From an uncultured Oscillospiraceae bacterium (GTDB lineage: Bacteria; Bacillota; Clostridia; Oscillospirales; Oscillospiraceae): a DNA stretch of 64,000 nt. The stretch's first letter is position 1. Each line of letters opens with the position of its first letter. Positions 23,808 to 32,404 of the stretch are shown piece after piece. The notes under the pieces were generated by a model. That model worked only from the letters and a program-made list of their open reading frames with translations. It searched no databases and was not told where the DNA came from. The translations under genes and the position numbers were made by a program. Location of the stretch: assembly GCA_934646005.1 (NCBI GenBank), contig CAKUED010000002.1, forward strand, positions 62,001-126,000, given 5' to 3'.

Positions 23808-25643
23808 ATGTGTGGTATCGTTGGATACGTCGGCAGGGAGCAGGCTGCGCCCATTTTGCTGGAGGGGCTGTCGCGGCTGGAATACCGCGGCTATGACTCG
23901 GCGGGCATCTGCGTGAGCGCGGATGGGCGCTTGCAGCTCTCCAAAACAAAGGGACGGCTGCAAAACCTGATCGAAAAGACCGAAAACGGTGCGCTGCTGC
24001 CCGGAACGCTCGGTATCGGGCACACCCGCTGGGCGACGCACGGCGAGCCGAATGACGTCAACTCCCACCCGCACCTGAGCCAGGGCGGCAAGATCGCGCT
24101 GGTACACAACGGCATCATTGAAAATTATCTGGAGCTGCGGCAGTTTTTGCAGACGAAGGGCGTACACTTTACGTCCGAGACCGACAGCGAGGTCGTGGCG
24201 CAGCTTCTGGAGTTTTACTATTTGCAGACGCACAGTGTGTTCGACGCGCTGTACATGGCCCTGCACCGCATCGAGGGCGCGTATGCCCTCGGCATTCTCT
24301 GCGCCGACGAGCCGGACCGCATCTATGCCGCCCGCAAGGACGCGCCGCTGCTGCTCGGCTTTGGCGAGGGGTGCAATTTCATCGCCTCGGACGTGACGGC
24401 GCTGGTGAAGCATACGCGCACTGTGGCGTACATGGAGGACGGCGAGGTCGCCGTGCTCACGCGCGACTCTATCCGCGTGTATGACGCGATGGAGCAGGAG
24501 GTGCAGAAGGAGCGACATTTTGTCGATTGGGAAATTTCCGCGGCGGAAAAGGGCGGCTATCCGCACTTTATGCTCAAGGAGATCATGGAAGAGCCGGACG
24601 CCATCCGCCGCACCATCAGCCCGCGCCTCAAGGGCGGGCGCATCGCGCTCGACGACCTGACGCTCACGCGGCAGGAGCTGGAGGCGTTCTCACGCATCTG
24701 CATCATCGCCTGCGGCTCGTCGTATCACGTCGGCGTGATCGGCAAATACAACATCGAAAAGCTCGCGCGCATCCCCGTAGAGGTCACGCTTGCGTCCGAG
24801 TTCCGATACTGCGACCCGCTGGTGGACGAAAAAACGCTCGTGCTCGTCATCAGCCAGTCCGGCGAAACGCTCGACACCATGGCCGCCATGCGCGAGGCAA
24901 AGGCGCGCGGCGCGCGTGTGCTGTCCATCGTGAATGTGGTCGGCAGCTCTATCGCCCGCGAGTCGGACGACGTGCTCTACACCTGGGCAGGTCCTGAGAT
25001 CGCCGTGGCGACGACCAAGGCGTTTTCCACGCAGCTCGTGCTGCTGGATATGATCGCGCTGTATTTTGCCGATACGCTGGGGCGCATTGCGCCGGAGCGC
25101 TATCAGGCGCTGGTGGACGAAATTTCGCGCCTGCCGGAAAAAATGGAGACCATTTTGCAGGACTGCAAGAGCATCCAGCACTTCGCCAGCCAGTATTTTA
25201 ACCACGACTCCATCTTTTTCATCGGGCGCAATCTCGATTACGCGCTGGGGCTGGAGGGGTCGCTCAAGCTCAAGGAAATTTCGTATATCCACTCGGAGGC
25301 GTATGCCTCGGGCGAGCTCAAGCACGGCACGATCTCGCTCGTGGAGCAGGGGACGCTCGTGGTGGCGCTGAGCACGTATTCGCCGCTGTTTGACAAGGCG
25401 ATGAGTAACGTCGTGGAGGTCAAGGCGCGCGGCGCGCAGGTGCTGGCGCTCACGACGGCGCGGCATCGCGCCGAGATGGAAAAGAACGCCGATGCCATCC
25501 TCACCATCCCTGAGACGGAGGATATGTTCCTGCCGTCCCTGGGCGTCTTGCCGCTGCAATTATTCGCCTACTATATGGCGCTCCAGCGTGGCTGTGATAT
25601 TGATAAGCCCAGAAACCTCGCAAAAAGCGTCACCGTGGAATAA
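23808..25643 (+). CDS. glmS: Glutamine-fructose-6-phosphate aminotransferase (isomerizing)
   Basis: Makes glucosamine-6-phosphate from fructose-6-phosphate and glutamine, the first step toward UDP-GlcNAc for peptidoglycan. The 611 residues comprise the class II glutaminase domain with nucleophile Cys2 (MCGIVGYVG) and GHTRWATHG, and two SIS sugar-isomerase domains (ACGSSYHVG, SQSGETLDTM, then GRNLDYALGLEGSLKLKEI). It ends in the usual PRNLAKSVTVE. CAGGAGGA precedes the ATG. It is controlled by the upstream ribozyme and ended by a strong terminator. Confidence 0.97.
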   Translation: MCGIVGYVGREQAAPILLEGLSRLEYRGYDSAGICVSADGRLQLSKTKGRLQNLIEKTENGALLPGTLGIGHTRWATHGEPNDVNSHPHLSQGGKIALVHNGIIENYLELRQFLQTKGVHFTSETDSEVVAQLLEFYYLQTHSVFDALYMALHRIEGAYALGILCADEPDRIYAARKDAPLLLGFGEGCNFIASDVTALVKHTRTVAYMEDGEVAVLTRDSIRVYDAMEQEVQKERHFVDWEISAAEKGGYPHFMLKEIMEEPDAIRRTISPRLKGGRIALDDLTLTRQELEAFSRICIIACGSSYHVGVIGKYNIEKLARIPVEVTLASEFRYCDPLVDEKTLVLVISQSGETLDTMAAMREAKARGARVLSIVNVVGSSIARESDDVLYTWAGPEIAVATTKAFSTQLVLLDMIALYFADTLGRIAPERYQALVDEISRLPEKMETILQDCKSIQHFASQYFNHDSIFFIGRNLDYALGLEGSLKLKEISYIHSEAYASGELKHGTISLVEQGTLVVALSTYSPLFDKAMSNVVEVKARGAQVLALTTARHRAEMEKNADAILTIPETEDMFLPSLGVLPLQLFAYYMALQRGCDIDKPRNLAKSVTVE

Positions 25644-25680
25644 AAAATCGCCCCCGGTCACTCGACCGGGGGCGATTTTT
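25643..25680. terminator. Terminator after glmS, shared with the convergent small gene
   Basis: A 17-bp perfect stem with ATCGCCCCCGGTC arms and an ACTC loop, with A/T tracts on both ends. It overlaps the stop codon of the minus-strand 56-aa gene. Confidence 0.88.
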
Positions 25681-25849
25681 ACGGCTCTTTTCGCGGCAGG
25701 AGCGTCAGCTCCGGCTCGCTCTGCGAAAGGTACAGCTCCTCGCACGCCTGCTGCGCCGCAATGATCTGCGCCTGCGCGCTCTCCAATTCCCGCAGCGCCG
25801 CCTCCGACGCACGGATCATGGTCAGGTACATCTGCTGATAATCGGGCAT
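25679..25849 (-). CDS. Small helical protein, 56 aa, divergent from the Xre module
   Basis: MPDYQQMYLTMIRASEAALR followed by an Ala/Gln/Glu-rich helix (AQAQIIAAQQACEELYL) and a short tail. GAGGTGAT precedes the ATG, and a promoter with -35 TTGCGT (25890-25895) and -10 TATACT (25868-25873) sits just upstream. Similar short helical proteins occur beside phage-like regulators in gut Firmicutes, from memory. No function is known. It shares an operator region with the divergent Xre genes. Confidence 0.65.
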   Translation of the reverse strand: MPDYQQMYLTMIRASEAALRELESAQAQIIAAQQACEELYLSQSEPELTLLPRKEP

Positions 25850-25867
25850 AGGATCACCTCAAGCAGA

Positions 25868-25895
25868 GTATACAATATTTTGATGGTTTACGCAA
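25868..25895 (-). promoter_or_regulatory. Promoter of the 56-aa gene
   Basis: Minus-strand TTGCGT (25890-25895) and TATACT (25868-25873) with a 17-base spacer. The -35 box is the left arm of the palindrome at 25890-25915. Confidence 0.7.
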
Positions 25896-25915
25896 GTGCG
25901 TATACGCGTTTGCGT
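25890..25915. promoter_or_regulatory. Palindromic operator candidate between divergent genes
   Basis: A 26-base dyad: ACGCAA, a central CGTATACG, and TTGCGT. Occupancy would cover the minus-strand -35 box. It is probably the binding site of one of the neighbouring Xre proteins. Confidence 0.6.
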
Positions 25916-25947
25916 GACGAATTTTACAATTTCCTTGAGGTGATGGT

Positions 25948-26190
25948 ATGTCAGTCAAGGATGTTGTAGCGGCGCGGGTGCTGGAGCTTTGCCGCGAGCG
26001 GGGCATTCGCCCGAATGAGCTTGCAAACCGTGCAGGCGTAACGGCGTCTACGGTGTACAGCCTGCTGGATGCCCGGCGGCGCGATGTTTCAGTCGTGACC
26101 GTGAAAAAGCTCTGCGACGGTCTGGATATTACGATCGGGGAGTTTTTTACGAGTGCGGAATTTGACGCGCTGGAACAGGAAATACAGTAG
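25948..26190 (+). CDS. Xre-family transcriptional regulator 1
   Basis: An 80-residue single-domain helix-turn-helix protein: RVLELCRERGIRPNELANRAGVTASTVYSLLDARRRD, then TVKKLCDGLDITIGEFF and a C-terminal EFDALEQEI. It is a paralogue of the third gene of the module, sharing the EFF...EFDALEQEI ending. GAGGTGATGG precedes the ATG. It is first of three regulators in a row behind the palindrome at 25890, so an autorepressor role is likely but inferred. Confidence 0.88.
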   Translation: MSVKDVVAARVLELCRERGIRPNELANRAGVTASTVYSLLDARRRDVSVVTVKKLCDGLDITIGEFFTSAEFDALEQEIQ

Positions 26191-26199
26191 GGTGAGCGA

Positions 26200-26457
26200 A
26201 TGCGAAAACGGAAATTGGCGCTTGGTGACCGCAATCTGGTCGGGGTGCGGGTCACGCAGGCGCGGCTGGCGCGCGGCATGAAGCAGACAGAGCTGCTGGC
26301 ACAGCTTCAGCTCGCCGGGGTCGATCTGAGTGTCCCCGCACTGTCGCTGCTGGAAGGGCAGAAACGCCCGGTCAGCGACATAGAGCTGAACGCACTGGCT
26401 GATATTCTCAAGGTCAGCCCCGACTGGCTGCTGGGGCGCACGGAGGAAATGGAGTAA
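26200..26457 (+). CDS. Xre-family transcriptional regulator 2
   Basis: An 85-residue HTH protein of a different subgroup: the basic start MRKRKLALGDRNLVGVRV is followed by ARGMKQTELLAQLQLAGVDLSVPALSLLEGQKR and the ending LKVSPDWLLGRTEE, typical of Xre proteins of Firmicutes prophages. It lies 9 bases after regulator 1 and 5 bases before regulator 3, so all three are cotranscribed. No effector domain is visible. Confidence 0.88.
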   Translation: MRKRKLALGDRNLVGVRVTQARLARGMKQTELLAQLQLAGVDLSVPALSLLEGQKRPVSDIELNALADILKVSPDWLLGRTEEME

Positions 26458-26462
26458 GATAT

Positions 26463-26705
26463 ATGACGCTGAATAGGGCGGTAGCAGCTCGAATTTTGCA
26501 GCTTTGCGGGGAGCGGGACATCAGCATCAATCGGCTGGCGACGCTCAGCGCGCTGCCGCCGTCGAGCGTGAAAAATATCCTGTACGGCAAAAGCCAGAAC
26601 CCGAAGCTGCTGACCATCAAACTCATCTGCGACGGGCTGGGCATTACCCTCGGCGAGTTTTTCGCCACGCCGGAATTTGACGCGCTGGAACAGGAGATCG
26701 TATAA
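26463..26705 (+). CDS. Xre-family transcriptional regulator 3
   Basis: An 80-residue HTH protein, paralogue of regulator 1: AARILQLCGERDISINRLATLSALPPSSVKNILYGKS, then TIKLICDGLGITLGEFF and EFDALEQEI. The DNA-recognition helix differs (SSVKNILYGKS against STVYSLLDARR), so it probably binds another site. A terminator follows at 26711. Confidence 0.88.
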   Translation: MTLNRAVAARILQLCGERDISINRLATLSALPPSSVKNILYGKSQNPKLLTIKLICDGLGITLGEFFATPEFDALEQEIV

Positions 26706-26710
26706 AAACG

Positions 26711-26735
26711 ACCGGGAGGGGTGAGCCCTCCCGGT
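26711..26735 (+). terminator. Terminator after the Xre module
   Basis: An ACCGGGAGGG/CCCTCCCGGT stem with a short loop followed by TTTT. Confidence 0.8.
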
Positions 26736-26764
26736 TTTGCAATATGAGCGGATCTGCAGAAGTT

Positions 26765-26884
26765 CCTTGGCTCTCCCTTTGGGAGAGCTGTCGCCGCAGG
26801 CGACTGAGAGGGTCGGTAGGGGCATTGCTGACCCTCTCCGTCCTTCGCTGCGCTCGGACACCTCCCCCAAAGGGGGAGGCAAGG
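26765..26884. repeat. Dispersed palindromic element with CCTTGGCTCTCCC ends
   Basis: About 120 bp. The left hairpin is CTCTCCC/GGGAGAG and the right is CTCCCCC/GGGGGAG, with CCTTGG.../...GGCAAGG inverted ends. Inside are GTCGCC...GGCGAC and GTCC...GGAC hairpins. A deletion form consisting of the fused ends is at 50543-50572. Confidence 0.65.
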
Positions 26885-26918
26885 GCGCGCGGCGTGCCGG
26901 CGACCTCGTAATGTGTCT

Positions 26919-27187
26919 GTAGGGGTCGATGCCCACATCGACCCGGCAGGATGCTATCACAAAATTGCACGCACCGTCGGCGAAAACGAGAAACGTTTTG
27001 TAGGGGCGGACGCCTCTGTCCGCCCGTTGGGTACGCCCGTTTTTGCTGCAATGTTTCGTAAAACCGATTGTGTCTGCTGCACGGGTCGATGTGGGCATCG
27101 ACCCCTACAAACGGTGTGCGGGTTTGCATTGGTATGCCTGTATTTGTGGGTGCGTGCCGCCGGGCGGACAGAGGCGTCCGCCCCTAC
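26919..27187. repeat. REP/BIME-like cluster 3 (C-B-C'-B')
   Basis: Four GTAG hairpins with the same order and spacers as cluster 2 at 10724. The forward B unit here carries the loop GCCTCT that elsewhere marks only inverted B units. It lies downstream of abgB and of the Xre module. No gene is seen in this gap. Confidence 0.8.
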
Positions 27188-27213
27188 GGCTCTGTTTGGG
27201 AGTGCTGCAAAGA

Positions 27214-28659
27214 TCAATCGATGCTCTCGCCGGCGATCACGGGCTTTGCGTCCTTCGGGATCGGGCAGGTGTAGGTGCTGCCGAAGGCGTGAAATTCGTC
27301 CTGCGCGGCTTTGAGGACGGCGGGCTTTGTGAACAGATCCCATGCGGTGGCGGCGAGGACTTTGGCTGCCAGCAGCATGCCCTTGTGCGCGATGCTGCTC
27401 TTGCCACAGCTCACCTCCTGCCAGCTGTGCCCCGGCGTGCCGTTGGGGACGGTGGCGGCGTGGATCTGCACGGTAGGCGTCTGCCGGCTCACGTCGCCGA
27501 CGTCGGTCGAGCCGGGCTCGATGGCGCTCGAATGATACAGCGGCATGAGAAATTCGTTGAGCGCGCAGGTGTTATCCTGCGTCTGTTCGCGCACAAAGCG
27601 GGCGATCCTCGCGTCGTGCAGCGTGGCAAAGCCGGGCAGCTTTGCCTTTTCATACGTTCGGGAGAGCTTTTCGGCAAACGCGCGCTCCTCCGGCGTGTAG
27701 TCCGGCAGTTTGACGGCGGCAAAATTCTCGTATGCCAGCTTTTCCAGCGTTTCATTCGGCAGTGTGTCCGCCGTGCCGTCGATGAAGCGGCGGGCGACGG
27801 TCGTGTCGGTCATCATCGCCGCGCCCTGCGCGATGCGGTCCACACGCTCGGCGAGCTTGAGGATATTCGGCACGTTGTCCGCGCGGAGCATATACAGCGC
27901 CTGCGCGCGCGGCTGCACGACGTTGGGAGATAGACCGCCGGCGTCGGTGATGGCGTAGTGTACGCCGTGATGGGGCGGGATGTGCTCACGCAAAAACTGC
28001 GCGCCCACGTTCATCAGCTCCACCGCGTCCAGCGCGCTGCGCCCCATATATGGGCAGCCCGCCGCGTGCGCCGCGATGCCGGTGAATTTGTACTCCACCT
28101 GATAGGAGGCAAGGCAGCTCCCGGTCACGACCTCGTTGACGTCCTCAGGATGCCAGGTGAGCGCGGCGTCAAGCCCCTTGAACACGCCCTGGCGCGCCAT
28201 GAACGCCTTGCCCGCGCCGCCCTCTTCGCCGGGGCAGCCATAGAAAATGACCGTGCCGCTGCCGTCCGGGAGCTTGCTCAGCGCGTCCTTGACTGCGGCG
28301 GCAGCCGCCAGCGCGCCCGCACCGAGCAGATTATGCCCGCAGCCGTGCCCCGCGCCGCCGGGGACACACGCCTTGCGCTCCAGCGCGCCCGCCTCCTGCG
28401 AGAGGCTGTCCAGCGCGTCAAATTCGCCCAAAAAGCCGATGACGGGCCTTCCCGAGCCGAACGTGCCGGAAAAAGCCGTCGGCACGCCCGCGATGCCGGT
28501 CTCGACGGCAAAGCCGAGCTTTTTCAGCACCGCACAGTAGCGCTCCATCGCCCCGTATTCGCGCAGCGACAGCTCCGGGTGCTCCCAGATGTCGTCACTG
28601 AGCTGCGTGAAAATGACGGCATTTTTGTCGAGATACGAAAATAAAGTCTGTTTTTCCAT
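27214..28659 (-). CDS. abgB: M20 peptidase, p-aminobenzoyl-glutamate hydrolase subunit B-like
   Basis: Zinc amidohydrolase resembling AbgB, which with AbgA splits p-aminobenzoyl-glutamate, a folate breakdown product, in E. coli. The 481 residues equal the E. coli AbgB length as I recall it. Family landmarks are present: GEFDAL, GHGCGHNLLG (metal site), YGCPGEEGGAGKAFM, TWHPEDVNEV, FTGIAAHAAGCPYMGRSALDAV, STDVGDVS and TSIAHKGMLLAAK-like SSIAHKGMLLAAK. No AbgA or AbgT is adjacent. It is the last gene after two amino acid ABC transporters, so a different N-acyl amino acid or dipeptide substrate is possible. GGAGGAC precedes the ATG. Confidence 0.85.
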   Translation of the reverse strand: MEKQTLFSYLDKNAVIFTQLSDDIWEHPELSLREYGAMERYCAVLKKLGFAVETGIAGVPTAFSGTFGSGRPVIGFLGEFDALDSLSQEAGALERKACVPGGAGHGCGHNLLGAGALAAAAAVKDALSKLPDGSGTVIFYGCPGEEGGAGKAFMARQGVFKGLDAALTWHPEDVNEVVTGSCLASYQVEYKFTGIAAHAAGCPYMGRSALDAVELMNVGAQFLREHIPPHHGVHYAITDAGGLSPNVVQPRAQALYMLRADNVPNILKLAERVDRIAQGAAMMTDTTVARRFIDGTADTLPNETLEKLAYENFAAVKLPDYTPEERAFAEKLSRTYEKAKLPGFATLHDARIARFVREQTQDNTCALNEFLMPLYHSSAIEPGSTDVGDVSRQTPTVQIHAATVPNGTPGHSWQEVSCGKSSIAHKGMLLAAKVLAATAWDLFTKPAVLKAAQDEFHAFGSTYTCPIPKDAKPVIAGESID

Positions 28660-28716
28660 ACTGTCCTCCAAAAAGATGGCGCCCGCGCCCATGCGCAGAC
28701 GCCTTTTGATGTAGCC

Positions 28717-29487
28717 CTATAACACTTTCGCGAGGAAATCCTGAAGCCGTTCGCTCTGCGGGTGGTCGAAGATGTCCGTGGGCGAGCCCTGCTCCACGAG
28801 CTTGCCGTCCGCCATGAACAGCACCCGGTTGCCGACCTCTTTCGCAAAACCCATCTCGTGCGTGACCACGACCATCGTCATGCCGCCCAGCGCCAGCTCC
28901 TTCATGACCTCCAGCACCTCGCCGACCATTTCGGGGTCGAGCGCGCTCGTCGGCTCGTCAAAGAGCATGACCTCGGGCTCCATCATCAGCGCGCGCACGA
29001 TGGCAACACGCTGCTTCTGCCCGCCGGAGAGCTGGATGGGGTAGGCGTCGGCACGGTCGGCAAGCCCGACGCGCGCCAGCAGCCCCAGCGCCTTCTGCTC
29101 CGCCTCGGCTTTGTTCATGTGCTTGACCTGCACGGGCGCAAGGGTCATATTGTCGAGGATCGTCATATGCGGGAAGAGGTTAAAATGCTGGAACACCATG
29201 CCCATCTTCTGCCGGTGCTGGTCGATGTTCAGCTTGTGCAGTTTGCCGTCCGCGCCCTTCTCACGCTTTTTGGTGATGTCCACGCCGTCAAAGACGATGC
29301 TGCCGCCGGTGGGCTGCTCCAGCAGGTTCAGCGAGCGCAGGAACGTCGATTTGCCGCTGCCGGACGGACCGATGACGACCATCACGTCGCCGCGGTCAAT
29401 GTCCACGCTCACGCCGTCGAGCGCCTTGATCGCGCCGCGGTTATAATATTTTTTCAGGTCCTTGACCTCGATCAGCTTCTGGCTCAT
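28717..29487 (-). CDS. Polar amino acid ABC transporter ATP-binding protein (system 2)
   Basis: ATPase subunit of an amino acid importer, 256 residues. Walker A is GPSGSGKST (near 39-47), signature [11 protein letters not shown], Walker [15 protein letters not shown], and H-loop VVTHEMGFA, as in GlnQ/HisP-type proteins. An insertion after residue 70 ([15 protein letters not shown]) is longer than usual. The start overlaps the permease stop by 4 bases. abgB follows after 57 bases. Confidence 0.93.
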   Translation of the reverse strand: MSQKLIEVKDLKKYYNRGAIKALDGVSVDIDRGDVMVVIGPSGSGKSTFLRSLNLLEQPTGGSIVFDGVDITKKREKGADGKLHKLNIDQHRQKMGMVFQHFNLFPHMTILDNMTLAPVQVKHMNKAEAEQKALGLLARVGLADRADAYPIQLSGGQKQRVAIVRALMMEPEVMLFDEPTSALDPEMVGEVLEVMKELALGGMTMVVVTHEMGFAKEVGNRVLFMADGKLVEQGSPTDIFDHPQSERLQDFLAKVL

Positions 29488-30365
29488 TTCGTCTCCTCCT
29501 CGGTCGGGATCATGACGACGGGCTGCGCACCTGCACCGGCAAAGCCCAGCTTGCGCTTGCGCTCGCGCTGGTGCGTGCCTCCGTTGCGGCGGTCGCCCGC
29601 GCTCATTTTCTTTTCAAAGTGCGCGATGATCTTGGACGTGGGGAACGTCAGGCAGAAATATAGCGCCGTGGCGATGACCAGCGGCTCGGCGATGACGAAC
29701 GTCGCACCCTTCACGGCGGCGACGGCGCTCATGATGTCCTGCACGCCGATGGTATAGCAGATGGACGATTCCTTGATGATGGTGACAAACTCGTTGGCGA
29801 TGGCAGGCAGGATGTTTTTGATCGCCTGCGGGAGGATGATGAAGCGCATCGTCTTGAGCTGGCTCATGCCAAGGCTGCGGGCGGCTTCGGTCTGCCCGCC
29901 GTCGATCGACTGGATGCCGGAGCGGATGATCTCGGACAGGTACGCACCGGAGTTGAGCGCCAGCGCAACAACGCCCGGGAAGAAACGGTCAAAGCGGATG
30001 AAGCCGAAGAGCTTGAAGCCCGGCAGCACGCTGACGTTTGCAAACACGACGTAGTAGATGACGAACAGCTGCACCAGCATCGGCGTGGCGCGGAACAGCT
30101 CCACATACGCCGTGGCGAGGAATTTGATGGGATTGAAGCGGCTCAGGGCGTACCAGAAGCCCTCCCGGTTTTGCAGCTTCCGCTGCGTATCCGTAGATAA
30201 AAACCGGAACACATTCAGGTCGGACAGACGCGCCACAGCCAAAATCAGCGCCAGAATGAAGCCGAAGATGACCGTCAGCGCGGAGAGCGAGACGGTGCAC
30301 GCCACGCCCTGCCAGAACAGGTCCATATAGCGGAATACTTTTTCGAATTTTACAGCGGAAAGCAT
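29484..30365 (-). CDS. Polar amino acid ABC transporter permease (system 2)
   Basis: A 293-residue membrane protein of the HisM/GlnP type. The core has several membrane helices and an EAA loop reading [30 protein letters not shown] 35-residue cytoplasmic segment (about 55-90) and a basic C-terminal tail extend it beyond the usual 220 residues. AAAGGGG precedes the ATG. It forms an operon with the binding protein upstream and the ATPase downstream. Confidence 0.92.
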   Translation of the reverse strand: MLSAVKFEKVFRYMDLFWQGVACTVSLSALTVIFGFILALILAVARLSDLNVFRFLSTDTQRKLQNREGFWYALSRFNPIKFLATAYVELFRATPMLVQLFVIYYVVFANVSVLPGFKLFGFIRFDRFFPGVVALALNSGAYLSEIIRSGIQSIDGGQTEAARSLGMSQLKTMRFIILPQAIKNILPAIANEFVTIIKESSICYTIGVQDIMSAVAAVKGATFVIAEPLVIATALYFCLTFPTSKIIAHFEKKMSAGDRRNGGTHQRERKRKLGFAGAGAQPVVMIPTEEETK

Positions 30366-30394
30366 CGGTTTTCCCCTTTCTCGTATAGCCCGAA

Positions 30395-30415
30395 ATCCTC
30401 CCCAGCGGGGAGGAT
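30395..30415. terminator. Intercistronic hairpin between binding protein and permease (system 2)
   Basis: ATCCTCCCC/GGGGAGGAT with an AGC loop and no T-run. It probably stabilises the binding-protein message or attenuates read-through rather than ending it fully. Confidence 0.55.
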
Positions 30416-30441
30416 CGGGTCGGTTATTATCAGTTTACAGC

Positions 30442-31359
30442 TCAGCCCTCGTAGTTGTCAAGCAGACCCTCGTAGACGCTGCCGCTGGCAAGCTCATTCG
30501 CCTCGGCGACGAAGCTGTCCATGCTGCCGTCCGCCAGCGCGGCGGCGATGGCTTCGTTGACACCGGCAAGCAGCTCACTGTTGCCCTTGGTGACGCCGAT
30601 GGAAGAACCGGCGACATCATACGGAACATCCAGCACCACGCACAGCTCGGGGTAGTTCTTGGCATAGCTCTCGGCAACGGCGGTTTCGATGTAAGCGCCG
30701 TCCAGCTTGCCGCCGATCAGCTCGGCGATGATGTCGGTGACCTTGGTCAGCAGAACGATGTCGGCGTCGGGGCTGTTTTCCTCAGCCAGACCGACCTGGA
30801 TCGAGCCCGTCTGCGCGCCGATGGAGAGGGAAGCGTCGTTGGTAGCCGCCAGATCGGGGAACTTGTCGGCATTGTCTTTCAGGCACACAAAGGACTGACC
30901 GCCGAGATAGTAGATGTCGGAGAAGTCCATCGCGTCGGCACGCTCGGGATCGGGGGACAGACCCGCCATGCCAAGATCGACCGTGCCGTTTGCCAGCTCA
31001 GCCAGCACGCCGTCAAAGTCCATCGGGATGATCTCAAGCTCCAGACCGAGGTAATCGGCAACGTACTGCGCCAGCGCCGGGTCAAAGCCCGCGAGCTGCG
31101 GATCGCCGTTTGCGTCGATGGCGTAGAACTCATACGGTGCAAAGTCCGGCGAGGTGGCAACGGTCAGCTTGCCGGGGTTCACGGTGGAGATGGTGGGGGC
31201 GGCTTCCTCGGCAGCCGGGGCTTCGTCAGCCGCGGGGGTCTCAGTCGCGGCAGGGGTCTCGGTCGCCGCGGGGGTCTCAGTGGTGGTGGACTTGCCGGCG
31301 CAAGCCGCCAGACTCAGTACCATGCACAGGCACAGCAGAATTGCAAGCAGTTTTTTCAT
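30442..31359 (-). CDS. Amino acid ABC transporter substrate-binding lipoprotein (system 2)
   Basis: A 305-residue exported receptor for a polar amino acid. The signal ends in a lipobox LAAC (Cys near residue 21), followed by a 35-residue linker of repeating TPAATE-type units. The SBP_bac_3 fold then has KLTVATSPDFAPYEFYA, GFDPALAQYVADYLGLELEIIPMDFDGVLAELANGTVDLGMAGLS and a YIETAVAES segment. The start is chosen at MKKLLAILL, 8 bases after GGAGG. It has its own promoter at 31415-31443. Confidence 0.93.
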   Translation of the reverse strand: MKKLLAILLCLCMVLSLAACAGKSTTTETPAATETPAATETPAADEAPAAEEAAPTISTVNPGKLTVATSPDFAPYEFYAIDANGDPQLAGFDPALAQYVADYLGLELEIIPMDFDGVLAELANGTVDLGMAGLSPDPERADAMDFSDIYYLGGQSFVCLKDNADKFPDLAATNDASLSIGAQTGSIQVGLAEENSPDADIVLLTKVTDIIAELIGGKLDGAYIETAVAESYAKNYPELCVVLDVPYDVAGSSIGVTKGNSELLAGVNEAIAAALADGSMDSFVAEANELASGSVYEGLLDNYEG

Positions 31360-31414
31360 TTTCTTTTCCTCCATTTGATCTGCCCTCTGTCGTGGGGCGT
31401 TCTTTATGGTGCTA

Positions 31415-31443
31415 AGTATACACACTTGATGAATAAAAATCAA
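31415..31443 (-). promoter_or_regulatory. Promoter of ABC system 2
   Basis: Minus-strand TTGATT (31438-31443) and TATACT (31415-31420) with a 17-base spacer. Confidence 0.75.
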
Positions 31444-31540
31444 CCCTAAATTTGAAAAATATTGCACAACGATCTGCGCTTTTTCAAAAAATATGCGGTC
31501 AACCTGCACAAAACAGGCAGTATTTCGCAAAAATGCGGAA

Positions 31541-31583
31541 TTAAAAATGAATATATGCAAATTTTGCATTTGCATATATTCAT
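31541..31583 (-). terminator. AT-rich hairpin after ABC system 1
   Basis: Perfect 15-bp arms (31547-31561 and 31569-31583, ATGAATATATGCAAA and its complement) followed on the minus strand by TTTTT. It probably ends the system 1 transcript; an operator role is the alternative because the stem is AT-rich. Confidence 0.6.
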
Positions 31584-31597
31584 CATAATCTGCATAT

Positions 31598-32392
31598 TCA
31601 GAGTGTGTTCTGATTGTAGCTCGCCAAAAACTGCTGCGTGCGCGCGTTTTGCGGATGCTCGATCACGTCGTGCGCCGGTCCCTGCTCTACGATCACGCCG
31701 CCGTCCATAAAGATCGCGCGGTCGGCAACGTCGCGGGCGAACGCCATCTCGTGCGTGACGACGATCATCGTCATGTGCTGGTCGGCAAGCGCGCGGATGA
31801 CGCGCAGCACCTCGCCCGTCAGCTCCGGGTCGAGCGCACTCGTCGGCTCGTCAAAGCAGAGCACATCGGGCTTCAGCGCCAGCGCCCGCGCGATGGCGAC
31901 GCGCTGCTGCTGCCCGCCGGAGAGCTGGTGCGGATAGAGGGACATCTTGTCCTTTAACCCCACCTGCGTCAAAAGCTCCTCCGCGTGCGCGCGGAGCTGC
32001 GCCAAAATTGTCTTTTTGTTCTGCTTGAAATCCGGCTGCGCCTTTGCCAGCAGCTCGCTGGCGAGCATCACGTTTTCCAGCGCCGTATACTGCGGGAAGA
32101 GGTTGAAATTCTGAAACACCAGCCCGAAATGCAGCCGCTTGGTGCGAATTTCGGACTCGCGCCGCGTGGCGGGGTCGGCGGCGTCGAACAGCGTTTCCCC
32201 GTTCACCAGAATTTGCCCCTTGTCGGGCGTTTCCAAAAAGTTCAGGCAGCGCAGGAGCGTCGTTTTGCCGCTGCCGGATGAGCCGATGATGGCGACGCAT
32301 TCGCCCTGTTCCAGCGAAAAGCTCACACCGCGCAGCACCTGCGTGCTGCGGTCAAACTGCTTGTGCAGGTCGCGGACCTCCAGTACAGACAT
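31598..32392 (-). CDS. Polar amino acid ABC transporter ATP-binding protein (system 1)
   Basis: A 264-residue importer ATPase. Walker A is GSSGSGKTT, signature LSGGQQQRVAIARAL, Walker [15 protein letters not shown], and H-loop VVTHEMAFARDV. A charged stretch KAQPDFKQNKKTIL in the helical domain differs from the system 2 ATPase, so the two are not recent copies. GGAGGAAGG precedes the ATG. It is the third gene of the binding protein-permease-ATPase operon. Confidence 0.93.
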   Translation of the reverse strand: MSVLEVRDLHKQFDRSTQVLRGVSFSLEQGECVAIIGSSGSGKTTLLRCLNFLETPDKGQILVNGETLFDAADPATRRESEIRTKRLHFGLVFQNFNLFPQYTALENVMLASELLAKAQPDFKQNKKTILAQLRAHAEELLTQVGLKDKMSLYPHQLSGGQQQRVAIARALALKPDVLCFDEPTSALDPELTGEVLRVIRALADQHMTMIVVTHEMAFARDVADRAIFMDGGVIVEQGPAHDVIEHPQNARTQQFLASYNQNTL

Positions 32393-32404
32393 ATTCCTTC
32401 CTCC

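Noticed and set aside
31547..31583. Operator for ABC system 2
   Set aside because: The perfect AT-rich palindrome is over 100 bases upstream of the system 2 promoter and is followed by a T-run just after system 1, so a terminator is the simpler reading.
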